DNA of 64,000 nucleotides from Bidens hawaiensis (Eukaryota; Streptophyta; Magnoliopsida; Asterales; Asteraceae). A program made the translations under genes and the position numbers. Below, piece after piece: positions 1 to 9,415 of this stretch. The notes below the pieces were generated by a model that did no database searches, had not been told where the DNA came from, and was given only the letters and a program-made list of their open reading frames with translations. Numbering within the stretch: position 1 is the first letter of the stretch; every line of letters begins with the position of its first letter. Location of the stretch: positions 638,811 through 702,810 of the forward strand of contig JAIQDT010000832.1 of assembly GCA_021521415.1 (NCBI GenBank), in the 5' to 3' direction.

Positions 1-2
1 CA

Positions 3-1783
3 GCGACGACGACGGTTACCGGTGTCAAGAGGCCGGCTCCATCGGGTTCGCCCCCGCTCGTCCGTGCGTTCAAGCTCAAGAAACCCCGTAAGTACCCCCA
101 TAATTCTTGTCTAGATTTGTTGTTTCAAATAAATTTTTCTAACACTTTTGCTTGTGCAGGTGTGGATGTTGACGCATTCCAGGGTGGAGTTGGAGTAAGT
201 ATTCCCCCGCCAATGACGGTAGGCTCGGTCAGCCTTCCCGAGGCGTCGACCCAGGCGTCTACGCTTGCTTCCGCTGGTTCCAGCCTTCCTGAGGCTGTTC
301 CAGCTGAGAAGGTGTCTCCGCCGGCCGTGAGTGCAATTTTTACAGCATCTTTCACGGAGCCGGCGGTTACTGTTGCTGAGGAGACGGCGCCAACAATGGC
401 TACCACGGCGGCTGCCACTATACCTGCGCCACCGGCACCGGCGGCCGGACCATCAGGTACGCGCCGGGCTTCCCGCCGATCTACGCCACCTTCCCGTCTG
501 CCTGACCTGTTGGATGGATTTCCTTTAGGTTCAGGTGATGGGTTTGGCGGCTATCGGCCTGTTATTGACCCTACAGGTACGTAGGGTTCTTTTTTCTTTG
601 TATATTTTTGTCATCTTTTCCTAACTGCCTTTGTTTCTTTTGCAGTGTCGGATTCCAATGAAGTGTATGTTCCAAGATGGAACATACGCCGAGGAACAAC
701 CCTTCGCATCCCTGTGGAGTGCGTGGATTGGGCTCGCCACGCTGCTCCTCATGGTGCGTTGGGGGAAGCCATGGCTAGCTACCAAGAGGGTAGGCTAACC
801 AATGAGCTTCGGGTTCTCCAGGCCCGAACGCAGCCCCGCGTCGAGCTGCTTTGTCGTGAAAACGACAAGTTAAAAGCAGCTCGCGCCAAAGATGTATCTG
901 AAGCGCGGGCTCTTCGGGAGGAGAACCGGCAGTTGGCCGCTGCCGCAGCCGAGAAGGAGAAGGCATTCAAGGCCCTCGAGGTTGAAGTCCAGGCGCGACT
1001 CGAGGCCCGCTCCAAGGCTGCCCAAGCTGTGAATGAACAGCTTCGGCTGGCCAAGGAGACTGCGCGAAACTCAACTGAGAGGGCTGCCAAGGCTGAAGCT
1101 GTTGCTGAGCCACTTCGCGAAGAGAATGAGCAGCTTAAATGCAAATTAAAGGCTCTTCAGCATGCTCATGACGCCTTGGCAATGGAAGATGCCAAGAAGC
1201 TGCAGGAGATCCTTGACCAGAGGGGGATGCTTGACCGTACTGAAAGGAAACTCAAAAGCGTCGAAGAAGCTGCCGCCAAGGAAGTTCAAATTGCCAACCT
1301 TGATAAAAGCGGAGCCGAACGTGCTTACAAAGAAAGTCAAGCTACCCTCCAATGGCTGCTTCGAGAAGCGTTGCCTGAGGTATCTTCATCTTTTTCTTCA
1401 CGCTTTCCGCTCGTAATTAGAAAATGTTCTAACTTGTAATTCTTTTGTAGGTTGTGCGTCGGGTCCTTTCAGAGACCTCTTACGACGATGCAATGAGCGC
1501 AGCCCTCAACGCTTCTCACGAGGATGGGCAGAAGACTGGCTTCCTGCTTGGTCTAGGGTTTGCTGAGAGAGGCTTTCCGCCCTCCAACTTCCCTTTATTC
1601 AATGTTAATACTGAAGCTGCTTATGACCAAGCTGTGAATCAGTATGCTGCCTTCCCGCATCCAGTGGTGGAGAAGGTGAATGAAGCTGCTGCTGCTGATG
1701 ATGGGCTAAGCATCCTTAAGGCTTTCCTTGGGCAGCCGCGCTCTGACGGTGCTGGTCCAAGCGGAGGTGGCCCTGAAGCCTGA
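3..1783 (+). CDS. Coiled-coil retroelement-associated protein, 5' partial, four exons visible
   Basis: Four exons splice in one frame: 3-87 (5' incomplete), 160-576, 646-1379 and 1451-1783. Introns are GT-AG (88-159, 577-645, 1380-1450) and codon phases match at each junction. The first part is Pro/Ala/Ser/Thr-rich. Exon 3 begins with a conserved-looking block (VPRWNIRRGTTLR), then about 200 residues of charged coiled coil rich in Glu, Lys and Ala. Exon 4 is a compact C-terminal domain (GFLLGLGFAERGFP) followed by a Gly-rich tail and TGA. It resembles plant proteins annotated as putative gypsy-type transposon proteins, common in Asteraceae. It is not a canonical gag or pol, and its function is unknown. 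It runs antisense to pol at 2603-6829, in the element's 3' region. Confidence 0.65.
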
Positions 1784-1985
1784 TCTTGAAGATCCCTTCC
1801 CCCTGCTAGGATAGCCTTGTATAGATTTCTTTTAGGCGGGTAGTTACCCAGCCATTCTTGTAATTGATTGTGAAATATTAATCTCTTTGCGTATAAGATT
1901 GTTATTTCCTTGGGTTCTTTGCTTTATAAACTTATGACTTGTATACTTAGTTTAAATTAGCAATTTCCCAAGTGTTTAGAATAAG
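1784..1985. other. Non-coding 3' flank of the antisense coiled-coil gene
   Basis: AT-rich sequence follows the TGA stop at 1781-1783. It is the likely 3' UTR of the antisense gene. No ORF or RNA gene is evident. Confidence 0.4.
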
Positions 1986-2434
1986 AACCTTTGAACGTGG
2001 TTGATGATGGGTTAAAGTTTCGCCTCCTCCCTCGTGATTGTGCGGGTAAAACCGTCACTTGCACTTGGTAGGATGGCTAATCTTTACCCTCTATCTGACC
2101 TGCGTGTAGGTTTTCCTTTTCGAAATTTCTAAGGCATTAAGTTAAACCTTTGAACGTGGTTGATAATGGACTAAAGTTTTCGCTTCCTCTTTCGTGATTG
2201 TGCGGGTGTAACCGTCACTTGCACTTAGTAGGATGGCTTTAACTTTAGACCTATATCTGACCTGCGTGTAGGTTTTTCTTATCCTTTTAAGTGTTCATAA
2301 GTTAACCTTTTAACGTGGTAGACGGTAAGTTAAGTTTGGCTTCCTTGTTCGTGATTGTGCGGGTAAGACCGTCACTTGCACTTACAAGGATGGCTAAACT
2401 TTACCTACATCTGACCTGCGTGTAGGTTTTCCTT
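1986..2434. repeat. Three tandem ~155-bp repeats in Tat 3' region
   Basis: Three diverged direct copies start near 1986, 2145 and 2304. Each opens with an AACCTTT-like block and AACGTGGT. Each continues through TCGTGATTGTGCGGGT and CCGTCACTTGCACTT and closes with TCTGACCTGCGTGTAGG. The array lies between the pol stop and the antisense gene. Tandem repeats in the 3' untranslated region are known for Tat-lineage elements (Retand, Ogre). Confidence 0.85.
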
Positions 2435-2602
2435 AGAACTTAACATTTTGGCGTTGTGTTTATGCGGGTATTGCCGCCTTCCACACGCAACTACTTCCCG
2501 TAAGGGAAGTTCATAGGTTACAAGCTTATTAATACATCATGAAAGGAGAATCATTTCCATTAGAAGTGGCTCTAGGCCTTTTCTTTACAAGTTGGAATTG
2601 AT

Positions 2603-5600
2603 CTACATATAACATTTGCGTAATTGAGCTCCATTCCATGTTCTAGGGATGGGAGTGCCATCGAGCCTTTCGAGCCGGTAAGCGCCCTTTCCCAGAACTT
2701 CTTTGATAATGTATGGCCCTTCCCAAATCGGGGCCAACTTTCCTGGGCGTTGTTGGTTCGAAGCCTCGTTGTTACGCAGTATGTAGTCTCCTTCCTTGAA
2801 GTTGCAGAGTTTTACCCGCGTGTTGTAGTATTTTTGCATTTGTCGTTTGTAGTTTTCTTCACGCACGGCGGCTAAGTCTCTGCGCTCTTCGGTTAGCATA
2901 AGGTCTAACCGTCTTTCCGCATCATTGTCTTCTGGTTGGATTAAGACCCTTGGTGAGGGTAAACCGATTTCGACTGGGATCATGGCTTCAGTGCCATAAG
3001 TGAGACTGAACGGGGTTTCTCCCGTACTGGTCTTCTTCAGCGTTCTGTTTGCCCAAAGGACGTGTGGAAGCTCGTCCACCCAACCGGATCTATGTTCCAA
3101 GAGTCTTCTCTTTATGCCTTCGACGATGCTCTTATTTGCTCTTTCCACCTCACCGTTACCTTGCGGGTGTGCCACTGAGGTAAAGGTGTGGGTGATTTGA
3201 AGTTCTTTCAGCCACTGCTGTAGCTTCTTGTCAGCAAAGTTGGTGCCATTGTCGCTTACCAAATTCTGTGGAAGTCCAAAACGACAAATAATAAATTCCC
3301 AAATAAATTTTTTGATATGCTTTGCGGTTGTTTGGGCTAAAGGTTTCGCTTCTATCCATTTGGTGAAGTAGTCAATGGCTACCACTAGGAACTGAACATT
3401 CCCAGCTGCTGTTGGAAATGGGCCTGTCACGTCAATGGCCCACTTCTGAAATGGCCACGAGGAAGTGACAGGAACAAGTTCATTTTTCGGGCGATGCGTG
3501 TTGGGTGCGTAAAGCTGGCAAGATCTGCATTTTCTGATGTATGCCAACGCGTCCATATGCATCCCCGGCCAGAAGTATCCCGCGTTGTTTAGCTTGGCTA
3601 CCACAGCGCGGGGGCCTGCGTGTATTCCACAGATGCCTTCGTGAACCTCCCTTAGGAGGTAGTCAGCATCTTGGTTGTCCACGCATCTTAACAATGGGCC
3701 AAGAAAGTTACGTCTGTAAAGGGTGTCATTGACCAGCTGATAATTCAGTGCTTTACAGCGTAGTTTTCTTGCCTGTGACTTCGACTCTGGTAACGTTCCT
3801 GCTTCAAGGTATTTTATTATTGGGGTCATCCATGTTTCTGTACCGGTTTGGATGACACAAATTTCCTTGTGCGGGACTGATGGTGTTTCGAGGAGCTCCA
3901 CGCGGATGTCCTTTCCCAAGTGGGTGAAGGCCAGTGATGCAAGCTTGCTTAACGCATCCGCAGATTTGTTTTCGCTGCGCTTGACGTGTATCACTTTACA
4001 ATCATTAAAATCGCGCATGATGGCTTTGGCTTGGGCAAGGTACAGGGCCATTGTGTCGTTCACAGCCGTGTACGTCCCGTTTATTTGGTTTGCCACTAGC
4101 ATGGAATCTACGTGGGCTTCCAAATTTTTTACACCCATCTTTCGCGCAATCCTCAATCCGGCCAGGAATGCTTCATATTCAGCTTCGTTATTCGTACTTG
4201 GAAAATCCAGCCGAATAGCATAAGTATATTCCTGGCCTGCTGGATTTGTTAATTTTAACCCTGCGCCTGAACCCTCGTTACTAGCTGCTCCATCGGTGTA
4301 GAGTCGCCAGACTTCATCGATTTCGTGTGCTGGGGAGGGTTGAACCTCCTCCTGGCACTCTTTCTCCCGTGAAGCGGGGACTTCTGCAATAAAATCAGCC
4401 AGGACCTGACCTTTAATGGCTGGTCTCGGCTTGTATTGAATCGCATATTCTCCCAATTCAATTGCCCATTTAGCTAGACGTCCCGATAACTCGGGTTTGC
4501 CTAGAACATTTGAGAGTTTGAAGTTGGTGAGAATAGTGATTGGGTGACCCTGGAAATATCGTCTCAACCTGCGTGAAGCGTGTATAAGTGCCAAGACCAG
4601 TTTTTCCAGGGTAGAGTACCGGGTTTCCGCGTCTGCCAGCACGCGGCTAACATAATAGATTGGCATCTGGATGCCTTTTCGTTCTACAAGCAGGACTGCC
4701 CCGGTTGCTCTATCTGTTGCGGAGAGGTATAGGATTAACTCCTCCCCCGCTTGTGGTGCCGTGAGTGTTGGGAGTTCGATCAGGCGTGATCGAATCTCCT
4801 GAAAAGCTGCTTCCGCTTCTGGTGTCCAGCGGAAGTGCGTTTTCTTTAAACAATTTCTTAGCGTTGACACAAAAGGGAACGACCTATCCGCATGGTTTGC
4901 CAAAAAGCGGTTAAGCGCGACTAGTCGTCCATTAAGTGTTTGAGCCTGTTTTATGGTGGTAGGTGATTCCATTTTGACAATGGCTTCGACCTTTTCAGGG
5001 TTCGCTCTGAAGCCATCTTTAGTAATAATGACTCCTAAGAACTTCCCTTCTTCCACCCCAAATGAACACTTGCTCGGGTTGAGCTTCATGTTTATCTTTC
5101 TGAGCGTGTTGAAAGTTTCCTCAATGTCTTTCAACATCGCCTCTGGCTCGGGGCTTTTGATGACCAAATCATCCATATAGACTTCCAAGTTTCTCCCAAT
5201 TTGGGCGTGAAACTCTTTGTCCATTAGTCGTTGGTACGTGGACCCCGCGTTCTTAAGTCCGAACGGCATCATTTTATAACAAAATGTGCCATCGGGCGTC
5301 CGAAAGGCGGTTTTGTCCTGGTCATCTACAGCCATGTGGATTTGATGGTACCCCTTATACGCATCCAAGAAGCATTTAAGGCGAAATGGTGCCACCGAAT
5401 CCACCTTGAGATCAATTTCTGGCAACGGATAACAATCTTTGGGGCATGCTTTATTCAAATCTTTGAAATCTATGCACATGCGCCATTGTTTGTTATTCTT
5501 CGGTACCATTACGGGATTTGCAACCCATGTTTGATATTTGCTGACGCGCACGATGCCCGCATCAAGGAGTTCCTTGACTTGGGTTCTGCACGCGTTGGTT

Positions 5601-6829
5601 TGCTCGGGCCCCATTACTCTGCGCTTTTGTACGATCGGCGTAACGGCCGGATCGCATTTGAGCTTATGCTCTGCCTTTCCCCGGGGTACACCAGTCATGT
5701 CGGCTGGTGTCCACGCGAAGATGTCTGCATTTCGCTGCAGTAAGCGCTTGAGTAAGGTGCGTGTTGGATCAACAATTGTCGGGCCAATGGTAACGGCCTG
5801 ATCGGGATATTTCCCATTGAATGCCCACTGTTCAGGTTCAGTGATGGTTTGTTTGGCCATCTTCGGTTTGGGTTTAGAGGAGACAGATGCGATGCATACC
5901 TGGGGAATGCCCGTGATCATCGCTACGCCTTCAGTTGTTGGCCATCCCATCATGCCGTGGACTGAGGATACCACGGCGTTGAATCTTGCCATCCCGTCTC
6001 TCCCGAATAGGATGTCATACGTATGATGTGGTTTTTTCATCACAACAAAATCCACATCCTCCGTGCGTGAATAATTCCCATCGGTGAGAGTGACGGGGAA
6101 AGATAGGATGCCCAAGGGGGTGTTCATGCTGCCGTCAAACCCTTCCATTGAAGCGTAGACCGTCTCCAGGCGTTCCTTGTCTTCATCATCGAGCTTGTCG
6201 AAGAACTGCCTGTACATCACTGTCGACGATGCGCCATTGTCAACGAGGGTGCGGGAGGTGATGTAGTGCCCCAGCTGGCTTTTAATGATAATGGGGCCTT
6301 CTTTGTTTGGGCCTCCCGGCACTCGCGGGAAGCGCACTTCTGCTTCCTTCCATGCGCATGGTTCGGTCATCGGTCTCTTCCTTCCTCTGACCTTACCATG
6401 GACCATGTTGATGCTGATGTCGACGGGCTTTCGTCCGTTACCCCTGTACCTGTTGTCGTTCCTTCCTCCCTTCTTGATAGATGCCACGAGGTGTGCGAGC
6501 CTCCCATCCTTGACGAATGTCTCGACGATGTCCCTCAAGGATGTGCACTCCTCAGTGCTATGGCCCTTTGTCCCATGGAAGTCACAAGACTTGCTTTGAT
6601 CCGCATTGGGTTTCTGTCGGATCGCTGGGGCTTTTGGCCATGGCAGTTTTTCCGTGGCGAATATCTCCGTGACGCTCTTGGTGAGTGGCGTCCAACGGTT
6701 TTTCCGGTTCGAAGGGTGCGTGTTGTCCCTTCCGCCAACCAGAGGGCGAGAGCTTGAGGGGGTGTCAAAGTTTATCCTTGACTGCCAAATACCTTGCCGC
6801 CTTTTTTTGTTTAGCCGGGCGGTTCTCAC
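2603..6829 (-). CDS. Tat-lineage Ty3/gypsy polyprotein (gag end, PR, RT, RNase H, archaeal-type RNase H, integrase)
   Basis: The 1,408-codon frame has no stops or frameshifts. In order it shows: a gag C-terminal knuckle (C82, H85, H90, C95); an aspartic protease with DNGA at about 197-200 in place of the usual D-S/T-G; a reverse transcriptase at about 390-590 with YMDD near 550; a Ty3 RNase H at about 660-780; a second RNase H at about 835-965 starting RLYTDGAASNEGSG; an integrase zinc finger H-H-C-C at about 1070-1110; and the integrase D-D-E at about 1128, 1193 and 1228. The C-terminus carries a GPY-like module. The GTG at 6829 is not a real start: the frame stays open upstream to about 6874, and gag is simply cut. 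Integrity suggests a fairly young copy, but without its 5' end it cannot move on its own. Confidence 0.93.
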   Translation of the reverse strand: MRTARLNKKRRQGIWQSRINFDTPSSSRPLVGGRDNTHPSNRKNRWTPLTKSVTEIFATEKLPWPKAPAIRQKPNADQSKSCDFHGTKGHSTEECTSLRDIVETFVKDGRLAHLVASIKKGGRNDNRYRGNGRKPVDISINMVHGKVRGRKRPMTEPCAWKEAEVRFPRVPGGPNKEGPIIIKSQLGHYITSRTLVDNGASSTVMYRQFFDKLDDEDKERLETVYASMEGFDGSMNTPLGILSFPVTLTDGNYSRTEDVDFVVMKKPHHTYDILFGRDGMARFNAVVSSVHGMMGWPTTEGVAMITGIPQVCIASVSSKPKPKMAKQTITEPEQWAFNGKYPDQAVTIGPTIVDPTRTLLKRLLQRNADIFAWTPADMTGVPRGKAEHKLKCDPAVTPIVQKRRVMGPEQTNACRTQVKELLDAGIVRVSKYQTWVANPVMVPKNNKQWRMCIDFKDLNKACPKDCYPLPEIDLKVDSVAPFRLKCFLDAYKGYHQIHMAVDDQDKTAFRTPDGTFCYKMMPFGLKNAGSTYQRLMDKEFHAQIGRNLEVYMDDLVIKSPEPEAMLKDIEETFNTLRKINMKLNPSKCSFGVEEGKFLGVIITKDGFRANPEKVEAIVKMESPTTIKQAQTLNGRLVALNRFLANHADRSFPFVSTLRNCLKKTHFRWTPEAEAAFQEIRSRLIELPTLTAPQAGEELILYLSATDRATGAVLLVERKGIQMPIYYVSRVLADAETRYSTLEKLVLALIHASRRLRRYFQGHPITILTNFKLSNVLGKPELSGRLAKWAIELGEYAIQYKPRPAIKGQVLADFIAEVPASREKECQEEVQPSPAHEIDEVWRLYTDGAASNEGSGAGLKLTNPAGQEYTYAIRLDFPSTNNEAEYEAFLAGLRIARKMGVKNLEAHVDSMLVANQINGTYTAVNDTMALYLAQAKAIMRDFNDCKVIHVKRSENKSADALSKLASLAFTHLGKDIRVELLETPSVPHKEICVIQTGTETWMTPIIKYLEAGTLPESKSQARKLRCKALNYQLVNDTLYRRNFLGPLLRCVDNQDADYLLREVHEGICGIHAGPRAVVAKLNNAGYFWPGMHMDALAYIRKCRSCQLYAPNTHRPKNELVPVTSSWPFQKWAIDVTGPFPTAAGNVQFLVVAIDYFTKWIEAKPLAQTTAKHIKKFIWEFIICRFGLPQNLVSDNGTNFADKKLQQWLKELQITHTFTSVAHPQGNGEVERANKSIVEGIKRRLLEHRSGWVDELPHVLWANRTLKKTSTGETPFSLTYGTEAMIPVEIGLPSPRVLIQPEDNDAERRLDLMLTEERRDLAAVREENYKRQMQKYYNTRVKLCNFKEGDYILRNNEASNQQRPGKLAPIWEGPYIIKEVLGKGAYRLERLDGTPIPRTWNGAQLRKCYM

Positions 6830-6864
6830 ATTGTTCTCCCTTGTCCTCTGCCAAATATAGTCAT

Positions 6865-7050
6865 GTACTAAGTACTAACTTGTCGTTAATAGGTAAATGA
6901 ATATTTAATCTTTTCAAACACGAAAATTAACAGGTTAATTCATGTCCTTTTGTTAAATGTACGCAACCTATTAAAGTTATACACGATATATGTTAAGGTC
7001 GTATAGGTTTGTATCATGTATACGTATCCGTGTTTAAATTGCCGACACTA
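6865..7050. repeat. Partial copy of the hAT-type MITE seen complete at 61302-61795
   Basis: The segment with GAAAATTAACAGGTTAATTC, TATGTTAAGGTCGTATAGG and ATGTATACGTATCCGTGTTTAAATTG parallels the second half of the 61302-61795 element. It abuts the broken gag end of the Tat element. The match was made by eye. Confidence 0.55.
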
Positions 7051-8856
7051 CTTTAGACAATCAAGAAAAACACATGTTAAACGGCAATTCTGATGAATTT
7101 TTGTGGCTCACAAAATTTTCAATTTGAAGTTCATATGATTAAAGCCGGTATAGGCGCGTGAATGATGAATGCGTGGATAGAATGACTCAAATCCAACGTG
7201 TTAGTAATTTGCGAATTAGTAGATGAGAGGGAGTCGACTGGGTTCTGAGTCATCACTGACAATATTTTAACTTTGATCTATCTTGTTAGCTGTATCCGAT
7301 GATATTATCCATTGTTTGACTTCTAAGACTAAGTTCATCCAACGTCTCTGAGGTTTACACGTCACACCTACAATTTTCGACCTCTAAAATCCATTTGTCG
7401 GGAAAATATCATTTTAAACGTTCTGATCAATGATCATCCCACTTGCATCTCATCACTTTGTTTTCATCTCTTAACAAAATATTTGTTGTGAAATCTATGT
7501 ATATATTCTAATATTCCCTTGCAACTTGTATATATAAATACGTTCTGATCAATGATCATCCCACTTGCATCTCATCACTTTGTTTTCATCTCTTAACAAA
7601 ATATTTGTTGTGAAATCTATGTATATATTCTAATATTCCCTTGCAACTTGTATATATAAATAATTTTTCAACCTCAAATCCTTGAGCATTCTCTCAAAAC
7701 GAAAATAATTATGTATATATGTATTTAACTTGGAAATTAATTCAACCCACTATAACCAAAATCTTTTAGGACAAAATTATATACATATTGTCTTGCGACG
7801 GGTTAGTGAAATATATAGTGTTATGTTTGACCAACTATGACTATGTTTGACCAATTATGGCAATGTTTGATAAAGTATCAACATGTTATACATATATTAT
7901 TATTACTGACTTTGATTATTCAATTTTAATGATGTTTGACTAAGATTGCCAATACTTGGCTAATTAACTAATTATACTTACCTTAAGTATCATTATGATA
8001 GACTAATTTTGATTGTTTTTAACTAATGTTGACTATATTCTTCGAGTGATTATGGACATGGTTATGTTTAACAAAGTACCATGATGTGATGGTTGTTAAG
8101 CTCATTGGAAAAATAGTTGAACTCTTTTTGTTGATCTTTGATAGTTGTTAAGCTTGATAACTTATTATTAGCAGTTGTTTTACCGGTTTTTAGTGAGAAA
8201 GTTTTAGCATTGTCTTTTTTATGAAGGGGACAACATCTTACTTTTGTCTACAACGACAAATTAATTGCAAGAAGCAATATCTATTGTAAGTGGCGGACAT
8301 TAAGGTTTATGGGTTTAACCACAACACAAAAGAGGATTATCACTAATGGATAAACCTTTCAGTTATCCATTAATGAAAGTCCATGAGAACCATGCATAAA
8401 TAAAGTCTTCCTCAACAGATCGTTGATAGTTTTTACATCACCATAATCCATGGCGGATCTACTTAGGGCGTAGGGGTAGCATGAGCGACTTCTCAACTTT
8501 GCTAGTGAAGTGCAAAAGCAGTGCAATTTTTTTGTTCTCCATTTTATGTATTGGATACCCTTGAGCAATACTAAAATATCCCTAGATCCGACATTTTTTA
8601 GGATAACTCTGAAATTTTCTTCTAAATCTGTTATTAGGTGCATACTAACACCAATTTCTCCCCTACTGATCGACACTGTCACCCTCACCAATAGATTCCC
8701 GGCAAACGGGTGACACGCGGACAATAGTTTCAATCTCAACTAATTTATCGTTAATAGAAAGTAATTAAAGATTAAAAAGAAACAATATAAGGAGGAGAAA
8801 CAAGAGCCCTATTGATTATAAGCCAACGAGAAGACGATAACCTATATATAGCATAT
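7051..8856. other. AT-rich intergenic DNA
   Basis: No gene is supported. Apart from the duplication at 7419-7662 it holds short scattered ATGTTTGAC-like motifs (7825-8060), probably the decay product of an old repeat. An open frame at 8359-8739 (minus) has no recognisable domain and an unlikely composition, and I do not call it a gene. Confidence 0.6.
7419..7662. repeat. Perfect 122-bp tandem duplication
   Basis: Positions 7419-7540 and 7541-7662 appear identical base for base. Both start CGTTCTGATCAATGATCATC and end TATATATAAATA. Identity indicates a recent duplication or recent gene conversion. Confidence 0.95.
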
Positions 8857-9415
8857 TGTCACGATCCGCCTAAACACAAATCTTTTTATGCGAGTTCCGG
8901 ACGCTTCCGGAACACTTTGGGTGCATCAAGGGCTGCCCGGAATTCTCTGGATCAGCCCTGAAATTTTTGGACCAGGTTGCAGCCCACGGAAGTCTCTAGA
9001 ACAACCTTGAAAGGGCAGGAAAAATGCTGGAATGGACTGATGTGATGCTGGTCAGAATCTGCAGCCAAAGACCCATCTAGAAGCTGGATATTGTGATGGA
9101 ATAATCTAGAAATCAGCATGCATAATCATACTTAGAAATCTCTAGATTTAGAAGGGACTAGACCAACCCTTCACTAGTATAAATAGGTGATAAGTAGGCT
9201 CATTTCTAATCACCCAAAAACACTTCACAAGTTATACACTTGCACTTGTACTAAAAGCCTTGTAATCTCTTGTTGTTATAATATAAAGTAGTCTTTGGTT
9301 TACTTAGCTTGCACAATCTGTTTAGCCGTCAAGAATTGTTACAAGTGTTGGTCTAAAGGCTGATCTTAGACGGATCTAAGAGCCGTACGCGAGTCAGAGA
9401 AATCGCTCCGTGACA
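8857..9415 (+). mobile_element. Solo LTR, 559 bp
   Basis: It starts TGTCACG and ends CGTGACA, the TG...CA form of an LTR. A TATA box (TATAAATA, 9178-9185) is followed by a likely transcription start and 3'-end region (TTGTAATCTCTTG). There is no coding sequence. The flanks share a 4-bp direct repeat, atat (8853-8856 and 9416-9419), a weak target duplication. Ends plus flanks form a longer palindrome (GCATATTGTCACG against CGTGACAATATGC). The lineage is not identified. Confidence 0.65.
9178..9185 (+). promoter_or_regulatory. TATA box of the 8857 solo LTR
   Basis: The sequence TATAAATA sits about 320 bp inside the LTR, the expected place for the element's own promoter. Confidence 0.6.

Larger units (their letters stand above)
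1..6855 (-). mobile_element. Ty3/gypsy retrotransposon, Tat lineage, 5'-truncated, 3' end beyond window
   Basis: This is a minus-strand LTR retrotransposon. It comprises the pol ORF, a 3' untranslated region with three tandem repeats, and a spliced coiled-coil gene on the opposite strand. The Tat assignment rests on a second RNase H between the Ty3 RNase H and the integrase, and on the C-x2-H-x4-H-x4-C gag knuckle. The upstream side stops inside gag at about 6855, where unrelated AT-rich DNA begins, so most of gag and the 5' LTR are missing. The 3' LTR should lie to the left of the window. Inclusion of the antisense gene in the element is inferred from its position and from the known antisense gene in Grande-type Tat elements. 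Confidence 0.8.

Noticed and set aside
8359..8739. 126-codon minus-strand ORF
   Set aside because: No domain, no splice context, flanked by decayed repeat. The opposite strand looks equally random.
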